A stretch of 64,000 nt of DNA from IOR16 sp963521065 (GTDB lineage: Bacteria > Bacillota > Clostridia > Peptostreptococcales > Anaerovoracaceae), in the NCBI GenBank assembly GCA_963521065.1, contig CAUQTI010000001.1, forward strand, positions 62,001-126,000, in the 5' to 3' direction. The notes under the pieces were generated by a model. The model was not told the DNA's origin, made no database searches, and saw nothing but the letters and a program-made list of their open reading frames with translations. Shown in pieces: positions 42,743 to 51,113 of the stretch; position 1 is the first letter of the stretch; every line of letters starts with the position of its first letter. Position numbers and translations under genes: made by a program.

Positions 42743-43498
42743 ATGAAGCAGAATGAAAAAGAAAACTTGCTGATTGGGAGAAATCCGGTAATCGAGGCGC
42801 TGAAAAGCGGTCGAAAGATTGATAAAATTGTAATGCAGAAGGACGGAGAAGGATCGATAAAAAAAATTGCAGCGATGGCGCGTGAGCAAAAGATTGTTCT
42901 TCAATATGTGGAAAAGACGGCCTTGGATCGAATTGCGGATTCCGGGAGTCATCAGGGGGTTGCTGCGTATGTTGCCACATATGAGTATTGTGAAGTGGAG
43001 GACATTTTAGAGATCGCTTCCTCAAAAGGGGAAGACCCCTTTCTCATTTTGCTGGATGGATTGGAGGACCCTCATAATCTGGGGGCGATTATGCGTACTG
43101 CCGATGCGGTTGGCGCACACGGTGTCATCATACCGAACCGCCGTTCAGTCTCTCTTACAGATACCGTAGCAAAAGCTTCCACAGGAGCGATTGAATATGT
43201 CCCTGTTGCCAAAGTCTCAAATTTAGTTCAGACAATCGAAAAATTAAAGAAGTCCGGCTTGTGGATTGCCGCTTGTGACATGGAAGGTCAGACTTTTTAT
43301 GAGGCAAACTTAACAGGAGGCATTGCGATTGTAATTGGGGGAGAAGGGAATGGTGTGAGTCGATTGGTTCGTGAAAAATGCGACTTTATACTTTCTCTTC
43401 CGATGATCGGCAAAATCAGCTCGCTGAATGCCTCCAATGCGGCTGCCGTGTTGATGTACGAAATAATGCGTCAGAGAATGAAACGTGATTCGCAATAA
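42743..43498 (+). CDS. rlmB: 23S rRNA 2'-O-ribose methyltransferase RlmB
   Basis: A SpoU-family RNA methyltransferase of 251 residues: N-terminal substrate-binding domain starting IGRNPVIEAL, then the knotted SPOUT domain with DGLEDPHNLGAIMRTADA (motif 1), IVIGGEGNGVSRLV (motif 2) and SLNASNAAAVLMYE (motif 3). Start at ATG 42743; TTG 3 bp earlier is also in frame. In the usual Firmicutes order it follows mrnC and precedes yacP and sigH; yacP is absent here. Confidence 0.95.
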   Translation: MKQNEKENLLIGRNPVIEALKSGRKIDKIVMQKDGEGSIKKIAAMAREQKIVLQYVEKTALDRIADSGSHQGVAAYVATYEYCEVEDILEIASSKGEDPFLILLDGLEDPHNLGAIMRTADAVGAHGVIIPNRRSVSLTDTVAKASTGAIEYVPVAKVSNLVQTIEKLKKSGLWIAACDMEGQTFYEANLTGGIAIVIGGEGNGVSRLVREKCDFILSLPMIGKISSLNASNAAAVLMYEIMRQRMKRDSQ

Positions 43499-43531
43499 AA
43501 CAATATAGAATAGGGGAACGGGATTAAAAGC

Positions 43532-44212
43532 ATGAGCAAAGAAAACTTAGGATATCTGGAAGCAAAGGAATTTCAGGGAAACGATGAAAATGCCGGGATG
43601 CCTTTTGGGGAGCAATATACAGAGGAAGAATTGGTTCAATTGGCGCAAGATGGCAATGCCGATGCAGAGGAATATTTGATTCGAAAATATAAGGATGTTG
43701 TAAAAACAAAAGCACATCTTTATTTTATGGCGGGTGCGGACAGAGAAGATGTCGTTCAAGAGGGGATGATCGGTATTTTTAAGGCAATACGGAGCTACAG
43801 GGCAGATCGAAAGGCTTCGTTTCGCACTTTTGCGGAGCTTTGCATCAACCGCCAGATTATCACAGCAATTAAGAGAGCGAGCCGTTTAAAGCACGCACCC
43901 TTGAACACCTCTATTTCTTTGAGCAAGCCGTTGTCCGAAGAAAATGAGAGCAATACGCTGCAGGAAACGCTGTTCTCTGACAGCAACTCCGATCCCGAAG
44001 CGAGACTTCTCTTAAAAGAAGTAGTGGACTATATTCACGGAAACGGGGCTGATATTTTCAGCGAATTGGAGCTGAAGGTATGGTATGAATATTTACAGGG
44101 CAGCACCTATACGCAGATTGCGCAGCGTATGGGGAAAAACCCGAAAACAATTGATAATGCAATACAAAGAACAAAGCGAAAAATTGCGGCTTATCTGGGA
44201 ACCGGAAATTAA
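43532..44212 (+). CDS. sigH: RNA polymerase sigma factor SigH
   Basis: A sigma-70-family factor of 226 residues, 34 bp after rlmB. Region 2 is seen as DVVQEGMIGIFKAIRSYR and region 4 as TYTQIAQRMGKNPKTIDNAIQRTKRKI. In spore-forming Firmicutes SigH directs early-stationary and sporulation genes. The location before tuf/rpmG-secE-nusG is the classic sigH position. Confidence 0.94.
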   Translation: MSKENLGYLEAKEFQGNDENAGMPFGEQYTEEELVQLAQDGNADAEEYLIRKYKDVVKTKAHLYFMAGADREDVVQEGMIGIFKAIRSYRADRKASFRTFAELCINRQIITAIKRASRLKHAPLNTSISLSKPLSEENESNTLQETLFSDSNSDPEARLLLKEVVDYIHGNGADIFSELELKVWYEYLQGSTYTQIAQRMGKNPKTIDNAIQRTKRKIAAYLGTGN

Positions 44213-44231
44213 AAAGAAAACAGAAAATAGG

Positions 44232-44261
44232 TTGACATTCATACCCAAACCATAGTAGAAT
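44232..44261 (+). promoter_or_regulatory. Sigma-70-type promoter for tRNA-Thr and tuf
   Basis: TTGACA (44232-44237), 18-bp spacer, TAGAAT (44256-44261), 39 bp before the tRNA. Confidence 0.78.
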
Positions 44262-44300
44262 ATGAAACGATATAGGCACTCTGTCTATGTCTGTTGATTT

Positions 44301-44376
44301 GCTGTTGTAGCTCAGTCGGTAGAGCACTTCCTTGGTAAGGAAGAGGTAGGCAGTTCGAACCTGCTCAACAGCTCCA
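44301..44376 (+). tRNA. tRNA-Thr (GGT)
   Basis: A complete 76-nt cloverleaf: acceptor GCTGTTG/CAACAGC, D-arm GCTCAGTCGGTAGAGC, anticodon loop TTGGTAA giving anticodon GGT, T-arm with GTTCGAA, discriminator T and an encoded CCA end. It lies between sigH and tuf and is likely cotranscribed with tuf. Confidence 0.97.
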
Positions 44377-44455
44377 ATTTTAGAAATTAAACGAAATTTA
44401 ATTAAGATGAGATGATATTTGCGCAGATACGCAAGTAAAAGGGAGGAGTATTCAA

Positions 44456-45649
44456 ATGGCAAAGGCTAAATTTGAAAGAACAAAACCGCATGTTAACATC
44501 GGAACGATTGGTCACGTAGACCACGGAAAGACTACATTAACAGCAGCAATTACAAAGACTCTTCATCAGAGATATGGACTTGGCGAGCAGGTTGCATTTG
44601 ACCAGATTGACAAGGCACCGGAAGAAAGAGAAAGAGGAATCACGATTGCGACTTCTCACGTAGAATATGAGACACCAAACAGACACTACGCACACGTAGA
44701 CTGCCCGGGACATGCTGACTATGTAAAGAACATGATTACAGGAGCAGCACAGATGGACGGAGGAATTCTTGTAGTAGCAGCAACGGACGGACCGATGCCG
44801 CAGACAAGAGAGCACATCCTTCTTTCCAGACAGGTAGGCGTACCATACATCGTAGTATTCTTAAACAAGTGCGATATGGTAGATGACGAAGAGCTGCTTG
44901 ACTTAGTAGAAATGGAAGTAAGAGAATTACTCGACTTATATGAATTCCCAGGAGATGATACACCAATCATCAGAGGATCTGCTTTGGAAGCATTGAACAA
45001 TCCAGAAGGACCATGGGGAGATAAGATTGTAGAACTGTTCGAGCAGATCGACACTTATATTCCAGAACCTACAAGAGCAACAGATAAGCCATTCCTGATG
45101 CCGGTAGAGGACGTATTCTCTATTACAGGACGTGGAACAGTAGCAACAGGAAGAGTAGAAAGAGGAATCTTAAAGGTATCCGACGAAGTAGAAATCGTAG
45201 GACTGACAGAAGCGCCTAGAAAAGTAGTAGTAACAGGAATCGAAATGTTCCGTAAGCTGTTAGATCAGGGTGAAGCAGGAGATAACATCGGAGCGTTGCT
45301 TCGTGGAGTACAGAGAACTGAAATCGAAAGAGGTCAGGTACTTGCAGCAACAGGAACGATTCATCCGCATACAAAGTTCATATCTGAGGTATATGTATTA
45401 AAGAAAGAAGAAGGCGGACGCCACACTCCATTCTTTAATGGATACAGACCACAGTTCTATTTCAGAACAACAGACGTAACTGGATCTGTAACATTGCCAG
45501 AAGGAACAGAAATGTGTATGCCTGGAGATAACATCCGGATGGACATCGAACTGATTACGCCAATTGCAATTGAAGAAGGACTTCGTTTCGCGATTCGTGA
45601 AGGCGGAAGAACCGTTGCATCTGGTGTTGTAACTAAGATTGAAGCATAA
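44456..45649 (+). CDS. tuf: Elongation factor Tu
   Basis: Delivers aminoacyl-tRNA to the ribosome. 397 residues, with GHVDHGKT (G1), DCPGH (G3) and NKCD (G4), domains 2 and 3 complete. Codon use is strongly biased (GTA, ACA, GGA, AGA), stronger than in neighbouring genes, as expected for a highly expressed protein. An ATG preceded by GGGAGGAG. The position between sigH and rpmG-secE-nusG is seen in other Firmicutes. Confidence 0.97.
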   Translation: MAKAKFERTKPHVNIGTIGHVDHGKTTLTAAITKTLHQRYGLGEQVAFDQIDKAPEERERGITIATSHVEYETPNRHYAHVDCPGHADYVKNMITGAAQMDGGILVVAATDGPMPQTREHILLSRQVGVPYIVVFLNKCDMVDDEELLDLVEMEVRELLDLYEFPGDDTPIIRGSALEALNNPEGPWGDKIVELFEQIDTYIPEPTRATDKPFLMPVEDVFSITGRGTVATGRVERGILKVSDEVEIVGLTEAPRKVVVTGIEMFRKLLDQGEAGDNIGALLRGVQRTEIERGQVLAATGTIHPHTKFISEVYVLKKEEGGRHTPFFNGYRPQFYFRTTDVTGSVTLPEGTEMCMPGDNIRMDIELITPIAIEEGLRFAIREGGRTVASGVVTKIEA

Positions 45650-45667
45650 TTTATAAAATACAAAAGT

Positions 45668-45700
45668 AAAAAAGCCCAATCCTAGGATTGGGCTTTTCCT
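45668..45700 (+). terminator. Terminator after tuf
   Basis: AAAAGCCCAATCC and GGATTGGGCTTTT form a near-continuous palindrome (45670-45697). Confidence 0.9.
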
Positions 45701-45734
45701 GTAGAAAAGAAAGCATAGTGTAAATAAAATACTT

Positions 45735-45819
45735 CGTTGTGAACGCGGCAGAGAAAGCAACGTAAAAGAAATTAGCCTGCTAGGTGCCGCCAATCATAAG
45801 AGAAGCAGGTGCTACAGGC
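45735..45819 (+). other. Candidate structured leader upstream of the DUF1294 gene
   Basis: Several short helices are possible: CGTTG/CAACG (45735-45739, 45758-45762), GCGGCA/TGCCGC (45745-45750, 45785-45790), CCTGC/GCAGG (45776-45780, 45805-45809), GCCTG/CAGGC (45775-45779, 45815-45819). Some are mutually exclusive. No known riboswitch class was recognised. Confidence 0.3.
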
Positions 45820-45849
45820 ATGAGGGTGATTTCTTAAGGGAGAAGTGGA

Positions 45850-46125
45850 ATGAATTTTGAAAGAGTGTTTTGGGGATGCATTGTTTTAGTGAACCTATTT
45901 TCGTTTTTTTTAATGGGTTGGGATAAGCGATGTGCAATTCGTCATAAACGGCGCATACCGGAAAAAACGTTATTTTTCTTTGCGTGGGTCTTTGGAGGAA
46001 TTGGAATTGCAGCCGGTATGGCAGCGTTTCGTCACAAAACGTTACATTGGACCTTTCGTTTTTTCGTCCCGCTTGGAATTATTTTTGACAGTGCAATACT
46101 TTGTCTTGTATTTTTTGTGATTTAA
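45850..46125 (+). CDS. DUF1294 small membrane protein
   Basis: A 91-residue protein of the DUF1294 (YsdA-like) family: membrane helix near the N-terminus, the conserved GWDKRCAIRHKRRIPEKTL segment, and two further helices. The KxRIPE motif is characteristic. Function unknown. It lies between tuf and rpmG with its own upstream region, preceded by GGGAG. Confidence 0.88.
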   Translation: MNFERVFWGCIVLVNLFSFFLMGWDKRCAIRHKRRIPEKTLFFFAWVFGGIGIAAGMAAFRHKTLHWTFRFFVPLGIIFDSAILCLVFFVI

Positions 46126-46147
46126 GTGTAAAATAAAGAAAGAAGAT

Positions 46148-46177
46148 GACCTGCCGCTATAACACGGAGGTCTTTTT
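46148..46177 (+). terminator. Terminator after the DUF1294 gene
   Basis: GACCT and CCG pair with CGG and AGGTC with one bulged G, then five T. Confidence 0.65.
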
Positions 46178-46240
46178 AAATGGGATTGCATTTTAAAAGC
46201 GTTTCTGCTTTGCGGGAAACAGGCATCGTAAATAAATGTA

Positions 46241-46269
46241 TTGACATATCTGAACAACTATGGTAGGTT
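46241..46269 (+). promoter_or_regulatory. Sigma-70-type promoter for rpmG-secE-nusG
   Basis: TTGACA (46241-46246), 17-bp spacer, TAGGTT (46264-46269). Good -35, weak -10. It is 111 bp before rpmG. A second AT-rich -10-like TAAAAT lies at about 46295 without a good -35. Confidence 0.5.
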
Positions 46270-46379
46270 TATTAAGTGAATCTATGGTTAATATGATAAA
46301 ATTGTTCACAGTGTGTCATAAATAAAGTAATGAGTTGCAATTGGTTTGCAGCTTTGAAAATTTATAATGGAGGTCAGTC

Positions 46380-46529
46380 ATGAGAGTAAAGGTTACATTG
46401 GCGTGCACAGAATGCAAGCAAAGAAACTACAACACGACAAAAAACAAAAAGAATGATCCAGATCGTCTTGAGTTTGATAAGTATTGCAAATTCTGTAAAA
46501 AGCACACACTTCACAAGGAAACCAAATAA
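46380..46529 (+). CDS. rpmG: 50S ribosomal protein L33
   Basis: A 49-residue ribosomal protein with two zinc-binding CxxC pairs (CTEC near residue 9 and CKFC near residue 36) and the ending HTLHKETK. ATG at 46380 preceded by GGAGG. Standard gene before secE; easily missed because of its size. Confidence 0.97.
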   Translation: MRVKVTLACTECKQRNYNTTKNKKNDPDRLEFDKYCKFCKKHTLHKETK

Positions 46530-46546
46530 GTAGGGAGGTGTGAATT

Positions 46547-46768
46547 ATGGCGGATAAAAATACAGCCGTGAAAAAATCAGGCGGTACGCGTGAGTACTTT
46601 AGAGGCATCCGGACAGAGATGAAGAAAGTAGTATGGCCAACGAAAAAGGAACTTTATTCCTATACGAGTGTGGTTATATTGACTTGTGCTGTTTCTGCTC
46701 TTGGAATTTGGCTGGTAGACAGCGTATTTCTAGCTGCGTTGCAGGGCATTTTAAAAATTACTTTCTAA
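46547..46768 (+). CDS. secE: Preprotein translocase subunit SecE
   Basis: A 73-residue single-span membrane protein of the Sec translocon. The amphipathic helix with RTEMKKVVWPTKKEL and the following membrane segment are the family pattern. GGGAGG precedes the ATG; 17 bp after rpmG, 27 bp before nusG. Confidence 0.95.
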   Translation: MADKNTAVKKSGGTREYFRGIRTEMKKVVWPTKKELYSYTSVVILTCAVSALGIWLVDSVFLAALQGILKITF

Positions 46769-46795
46769 TGAGTTTAAACGAAAAGGAAGGCAAAA

Positions 46796-47431
46796 ATGTC
46801 AGATGAAAAGAATAGGGGAGAATTTGTGGAAGAAGCATCTTTGATGGATTTTGAACCGGAAGAAGCGGTTGAAAGAGAAATCATTAGAGACGGAAGACCG
46901 GACGATACCGATCCTTCTAAACTTGCCAAATGGTATGTTGTACACACTTATTCTGGTCACGAAAATAAAGTAAAAGTTAATATTGAAAAGCTTGTTGAAA
47001 ATAGGGGAATGCAGGATTTAGTATTTACTGTTGTGGTTCCTACAGAAGACCGGGTAGAAATTAAGAATGGTCAGCGCAAAGTAAAGACGAGGAAGATGTT
47101 TCCCGGATATGTAATTGTAAAGATGATTGTGACAAACGAATCATGGTATTTGGTTCGAAATACACAAGGTGTAACTGGTTTTGTCGGTCATGGGTCTGAA
47201 CCGATTCCGCTGTCTGATGAAGAAGTTCGAAGAATGGGAATCGAAAAGATTTATATTGATTTGGACATTGAGTCTGGTGATAATGTTAAGGTTATTAACG
47301 GGCCGTTTGAAAGCTTTATGGGAGTTGTTGAAGAAGTCAACATGGATAAGCAGACCCTTAAGGTCAAGATATCTATGTTTGGAAGAGATACTCCGGTTGA
47401 GTTGGAATTTGGACAGGTTGATAAGATCTAA
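46796..47431 (+). CDS. nusG: Transcription elongation/antitermination factor NusG
   Basis: A 211-residue NusG. The core begins at KWYVVHTYSGHENKVK; KMFPGYVIVKM and the KOW motif (about residues 155-185, GDNVKVINGPFESFMG) follow. It carries an acidic N-terminal extension of about 40 residues before the core compared with many Bacilli, though such extensions occur in Clostridia. Shares a transcript with secE. Confidence 0.96.
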   Translation: MSDEKNRGEFVEEASLMDFEPEEAVEREIIRDGRPDDTDPSKLAKWYVVHTYSGHENKVKVNIEKLVENRGMQDLVFTVVVPTEDRVEIKNGQRKVKTRKMFPGYVIVKMIVTNESWYLVRNTQGVTGFVGHGSEPIPLSDEEVRRMGIEKIYIDLDIESGDNVKVINGPFESFMGVVEEVNMDKQTLKVKISMFGRDTPVELEFGQVDKI

Positions 47432-47540
47432 GATAAGGGAAAAAACAAAGCAAACAAGATGAATTAAAATAAGGAATATTCTTTATTGCGGCCGCCTGTA
47501 AGGGGTTGTTTGTCGTGTAAAGAAAGAAAGGAGATTAGAA

Positions 47541-47966
47541 ATGGCAAAGAAAGTAGAAGGCTTAATTAAATTGCAGATTGCTGCCGGAAATGCAACACCT
47601 GCACCACCAGTTGGTCCTGCTCTTGGACAAAAAGGTGTAAACATCATGGACTTTTGTAAGCAGTTTAATGCAAAGACAGCAGATCAACCGGGTATGATTA
47701 TACCAGTAGTAATCACAGTATACTCTGACAGATCCTTTACGTTCGTAACGAAGACTCCGCCTGCAGCAGTATTGCTGAAGAAGGCTGCAAATCTTCAGTC
47801 CGCTTCCGGCGAACCGAACAAGAAGAAGGTTGCAACATTAACAAATGCACAGGCAGAAGAAATTGCAAAATTAAAAATGCCTGATTTGAATGCGGCAACG
47901 CTCGAATCTGCAACTTCCATGATTAAAGGTACCGCAAGAAGCATGGGAATCGTTATTGAGGACTAA
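47541..47966 (+). CDS. rplK: 50S ribosomal protein L11
   Basis: 141 residues, normal length. The start KLQIAAGNATPAPPVGPALG is the L11 signature and the C-terminal domain binds the GTPase-associated region of 23S rRNA. AAAGGAGA precedes the ATG. It is 109 bp after nusG and 47 bp before rplA. Confidence 0.97.
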   Translation: MAKKVEGLIKLQIAAGNATPAPPVGPALGQKGVNIMDFCKQFNAKTADQPGMIIPVVITVYSDRSFTFVTKTPPAAVLLKKAANLQSASGEPNKKKVATLTNAQAEEIAKLKMPDLNAATLESATSMIKGTARSMGIVIED

Positions 47967-48013
47967 GAATGTGGGAGGCCTTAAAAGCCGCTTGTACCAC
48001 GAGGAGGTAAAAA

Positions 48014-48712
48014 ATGCCTAAAAAGGGTAAAAAGTATCAAGACTCTGCAAAACTTGTAGACAAAGCCACCTTTTACGAGGTGAATGATGCACTCGGATTG
48101 GTAGTGCAGACCGCAAAAGCGAAGTTTGATGAAACAGTAGAAGTTCATGTAAAGCTTGGTGTTGACGGAAGACATGCTGACCAGCAGGTCAGAGGTGCAA
48201 TCGTTCTGCCGCACGGAACTGGTAAATCCAAGAAAGTTCTTGTATTTGCAAAAGGTGACAAGGCGAAAGAAGCAGAAGCTGCCGGCGCAGACTATGTTGG
48301 CGCTGACGAATTGGCACAGAGAATTCAAAAAGAGAACTGGTTTGACTTTGACGTAGTAGTTGCAACTCCTGATATGATGGGTGTTGTAGGTAGATTGGGT
48401 AAAGTTTTAGGTCCTAAGGGTCTAATGCCAAATCCGAAATCCGGAACGGTTACCATGGATGTGGAAAAAGCACTTCAGGAAATCAAAGCCGGTAAGGTTG
48501 AATACAGACTTGATAAAACAAATATCATTCATACACCGATTGGAAAGGTTTCCTTTGGCGCTGAGAAATTGACTGATAACTTTAACGCATTGCTTGAAGC
48601 AATCTTAAAGGCGAAGCCATCCGTAGCGAAGGGCCAGTATTTAAAGAGTGTAACCCTAGCAACGACTATGGGTCCTGGAGTAAAGGTGAATGCACTGAAA
48701 ATTACCCTGTAA
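48014..48712 (+). CDS. rplA: 50S ribosomal protein L1
   Basis: 232 residues forming the L1 stalk of the large subunit. Family segments include GLMPNPKSGTVT and PIGKVSFG. In many bacteria L1 represses its own operon by binding the leader mRNA; no such site was identified here. Confidence 0.97.
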   Translation: MPKKGKKYQDSAKLVDKATFYEVNDALGLVVQTAKAKFDETVEVHVKLGVDGRHADQQVRGAIVLPHGTGKSKKVLVFAKGDKAKEAEAAGADYVGADELAQRIQKENWFDFDVVVATPDMMGVVGRLGKVLGPKGLMPNPKSGTVTMDVEKALQEIKAGKVEYRLDKTNIIHTPIGKVSFGAEKLTDNFNALLEAILKAKPSVAKGQYLKSVTLATTMGPGVKVNALKITL

Positions 48713-48734
48713 AGGGAATTGCTTAAAAAGTAAA

Positions 48735-48845
48735 TAAGAACTGTAGACAGTTGGTGTCCAAATAGACTTAATATCCAGCCGAGGTTATTGAATCATAGAA
48801 GTATGAGCCTTTTCCGTCTACAGAACCGAAAAGGCTTTTTTTTGT
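48735..48845 (+). ncRNA. L10 ribosomal-protein leader with attenuator
   Basis: The rplA-rplJ gap carries an L10-leader-like structure. CTGTAGAC (48741-48748) pairs perfectly with GTCTACAG (48816-48823). The 3' strand of that helix lies in the loop region of a terminator formed by AGCCTTTTC (48806-48814) and GAAAAGGCT (48828-48836) followed by eight T. The two helices cannot both form easily, consistent with L10-L12 feedback control of rplJL. Confidence 0.82.
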
Positions 48846-48868
48846 AAAAAGCCGGAAAGGAGATTGAA

Positions 48869-49366
48869 ATGTCAGTAGAACATTTACAAGCAAAACAGCT
48901 GATTATTGACGAAATCAAGGAAAAGCTTGAAAGAGCACAGTCTGCTGTTGTAATTGATTACATCGGAACAACCGTTGCGCAAGCGGATGCAATGAGAAAA
49001 AAGCTTCGTGAAGCAAATGTGGATTACACCGTATATAAGAATACATTGATGGCGAGAGCGATTGAAGGAACTCCATACGAAGGATTAAAGGATGTTCTGG
49101 AAGGCCCAAGTGCGATTGCAATTAGCTATGAGGATGCGGTAGCACCTGCTAGAGTCTTAAACGGAGTCATTAAAGATTACAAGAAAATGGCATTTAAAGC
49201 CGGCGTCATTGAAGGAACTTTCTTTGATGCAGAAGGCATTCAGGCAGTTGCAAACTTACCATCCAGAGATGAGATGATTGCAAAGTTTATGGGAAGTATC
49301 CAGTCCCCTGTATCCAAGTTTGTTCGTACCTTACAGGCGATTGCAGACGAAAAACCTGCTGAATAA
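48869..49366 (+). CDS. rplJ: 50S ribosomal protein L10
   Basis: 165 residues, forms the base of the L7/L12 stalk. The IDYIGTTVAQADAMRKKLRE region and YKNTLMARAIE fit the family. GAAAGGAGA precedes the ATG. It is placed directly after the L10 leader, which is expected to control it. Confidence 0.96.
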   Translation: MSVEHLQAKQLIIDEIKEKLERAQSAVVIDYIGTTVAQADAMRKKLREANVDYTVYKNTLMARAIEGTPYEGLKDVLEGPSAIAISYEDAVAPARVLNGVIKDYKKMAFKAGVIEGTFFDAEGIQAVANLPSRDEMIAKFMGSIQSPVSKFVRTLQAIADEKPAE

Positions 49367-49443
49367 AGCAGTAAAATCAAAAATAAAACATGAAAATGTT
49401 AGTTAAATTTTCTGAATGAAAAATCTATATGGAGGATTAAAAA

Positions 49444-49809
49444 ATGAACAAAGATCAGATTATTGAAGCGATCAAAGCGATGACCGTTTTAGAATTAAAT
49501 GAATTAGTTAAGGCTTGTGAAGAAGAGTTTGGCGTATCTGCTGCTGCTCCAGTTGCTGTAGTAGGTGCTGCAGGTGGCGAAGCTGCTGCAGAAGAGCAGA
49601 CTGAATTCAACGTAATCTTAGCATCCGCAGGTGGAGAAAAGATTAAGGTTATCAAGGCAGTAAGAGAAATTACAGGCCTTGGACTTAAGGAAGCAAAAGA
49701 TATGGTAGATGGCGCTCCTGCAACTTTGAAGGAAGCTATTACAAAAGAAGAAGCAACTGAAATTAAAACAAAGTTAGAAGAAGTTGGCGCTACTGTAGAA
49801 CTGAAATAG
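49444..49809 (+). CDS. rplL: 50S ribosomal protein L7/L12
   Basis: 121 residues: N-terminal dimerisation helices, an Ala/Gly-rich hinge and the C-terminal factor-binding domain with GLGLKEAKDMVDGAP. Normally rpoB follows within a few hundred bases; here a terminator and two transport loci intervene. Confidence 0.97.
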   Translation: MNKDQIIEAIKAMTVLELNELVKACEEEFGVSAAAPVAVVGAAGGEAAAEEQTEFNVILASAGGEKIKVIKAVREITGLGLKEAKDMVDGAPATLKEAITKEEATEIKTKLEEVGATVELK

Positions 49810-49832
49810 TTTCTTAAGAAGCGAAAGAAATG

Positions 49833-49869
49833 AAAAACCACTGAACCTTTTGGGTTCAGTGGTTTTTTT
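49833..49869 (+). terminator. Terminator after rplL
   Basis: AACCACTGAACC (49836-49847), 4-nt loop, and its complement, followed by seven T. Strong; ends the ribosomal protein transcript. Confidence 0.93.
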
Positions 49870-49999
49870 ACGTCGCAGCTTACTATATAAAATCGAAAAA
49901 TCTACAGAGTAAGGATGAAAATAGAGTAAGTTAAAATCTTATATGAATGATAAAAAACTGATAATTTAAAATAAAAAGAAAAATATGAATTAAATTAAG

Positions 50000-50028
50000 T
50001 TGTAATTTAAAGAATCGCATAGTAAAAT
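50000..50028 (+). promoter_or_regulatory. Sigma-70-type promoter of the rbs operon
   Basis: TTGTAA (50000-50005), 17-bp spacer, TAAAAT (50023-50028). Confidence 0.7.
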
Positions 50029-50038
50029 AAATATAACC

Positions 50039-50056
50039 TAGTTAAACGTTTAACTA
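50039..50056 (+). promoter_or_regulatory. LacI-family operator
   Basis: A perfect 18-bp palindrome (TAGTTAAACGTTTAACTA) with the central CG typical of LacI/GalR sites. It lies at the expected transcription start, so bound repressor would block the operon, including its own gene. Confidence 0.85.
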
Positions 50057-50087
50057 AATGAGAAAAGGAACCTGCGAGGAGATTGAC

Positions 50088-51113
50088 GTGAAAAGACAAG
50101 TGACAATGAAGGATATCGCGGAGGAAGCAGGAGTATCCGTTGCGACTGTTTCAATGGTATGCAATCATAAAGATAAGAATATAAGTGATGAAACCAGAAA
50201 GCGCGTCTTAGATTTGATTGATAAAAGGCAATATATTCCAAATGTGATGGCACGCAGTTTAGTGACGAAAAAGACAAAAACGATAGGATTGATCATTCCG
50301 GATATTACAAATCCTTTTTTTCCGGAAATTGCAAGAGGTGCGGAAGACTTTGCAAATGAGCGAGGCTACAGTGTAATTTACTGCAATACAGATGATAAGA
50401 TAAAACGCCAGGAAAACTATATAAAAATATTGACAGAAAAGATGGTAGACGGAATTATCTTCGCGCATTCCGCAGAAAATAATGAAACAGATTTTAAAGG
50501 ATTTCGCATTCCTATTGTTTTAATCGATAGAGATTCTAAAGGTTCTAATATTGTCGGAAAAGTACTTGTCGATAATGAAAATGCCTCTATGAGAGGCGTG
50601 AGTTATTTAATTGAGCAGGGATATAAAAAAATTGCTTACATTGCAGGACCGATGAAAACAGGAACAGCACAAGATCGTTTGGAGGGGTACAGAAACGCAT
50701 TATTGAATCATCACATTTCCTACGATGAAACTATGGTAAGACGAGGGTGTTATAAAAGCCAATGGGGTTACGATGCGATTTTTGAATTCCAGAAAGACTC
50801 AATTTCTTTTGATGCTGCATTTTGCGGGAATGATCTAATCGCCATTGGCGCGATAAAAGCTTTGAAGGAGCAAGGGCTTCGCGTACCGGAAGATGTAGGG
50901 ATATTAGGGTTTGATGATGTTTATATGGCACAGATGACAACACCATCGTTAACGACCATTCATCAGCCGAAATATGAAATGGGCTATAAAGCCGCGGAAT
51001 TATTAATCAAAGCAATTGAGCAAAAAAATATTGAAAAGCATCAAGAAGTGCGCATGATGTTAGAAACGAAGCTTGTAGCGAGAGAATCGACAAGAAAGGA
51101 GGAGCACTTGTGA
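50088..51113 (+). CDS. rbsR: LacI-family ribose operon repressor
   Basis: 341 residues: N-terminal helix-turn-helix (TMKDIAEEAGVSVATVSMV) and hinge, then a periplasmic-binding-protein-like effector domain. Start chosen at GTG 50088, with GAGGAG 6 bp upstream and the product starting just before the HTH; an ATG at 50058 adds 10 unlikely residues that include that site. First gene of the rbs operon and autoregulated through the palindrome upstream. The effector is probably ribose. Its stop overlaps the rbsK start. Confidence 0.92.
   Translation: MKRQVTMKDIAEEAGVSVATVSMVCNHKDKNISDETRKRVLDLIDKRQYIPNVMARSLVTKKTKTIGLIIPDITNPFFPEIARGAEDFANERGYSVIYCNTDDKIKRQENYIKILTEKMVDGIIFAHSAENNETDFKGFRIPIVLIDRDSKGSNIVGKVLVDNENASMRGVSYLIEQGYKKIAYIAGPMKTGTAQDRLEGYRNALLNHHISYDETMVRRGCYKSQWGYDAIFEFQKDSISFDAAFCGNDLIAIGAIKALKEQGLRVPEDVGILGFDDVYMAQMTTPSLTTIHQPKYEMGYKAAELLIKAIEQKNIEKHQEVRMMLETKLVARESTRKEEHL

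Noticed and set aside
46180..46266. A 28-codon frame after GGAGG between the DUF1294 gene and rpmG
   Set aside because: The GGAGG is part of the 3' arm of the terminator hairpin, and the frame runs across the predicted rpmG promoter. No family resemblance.
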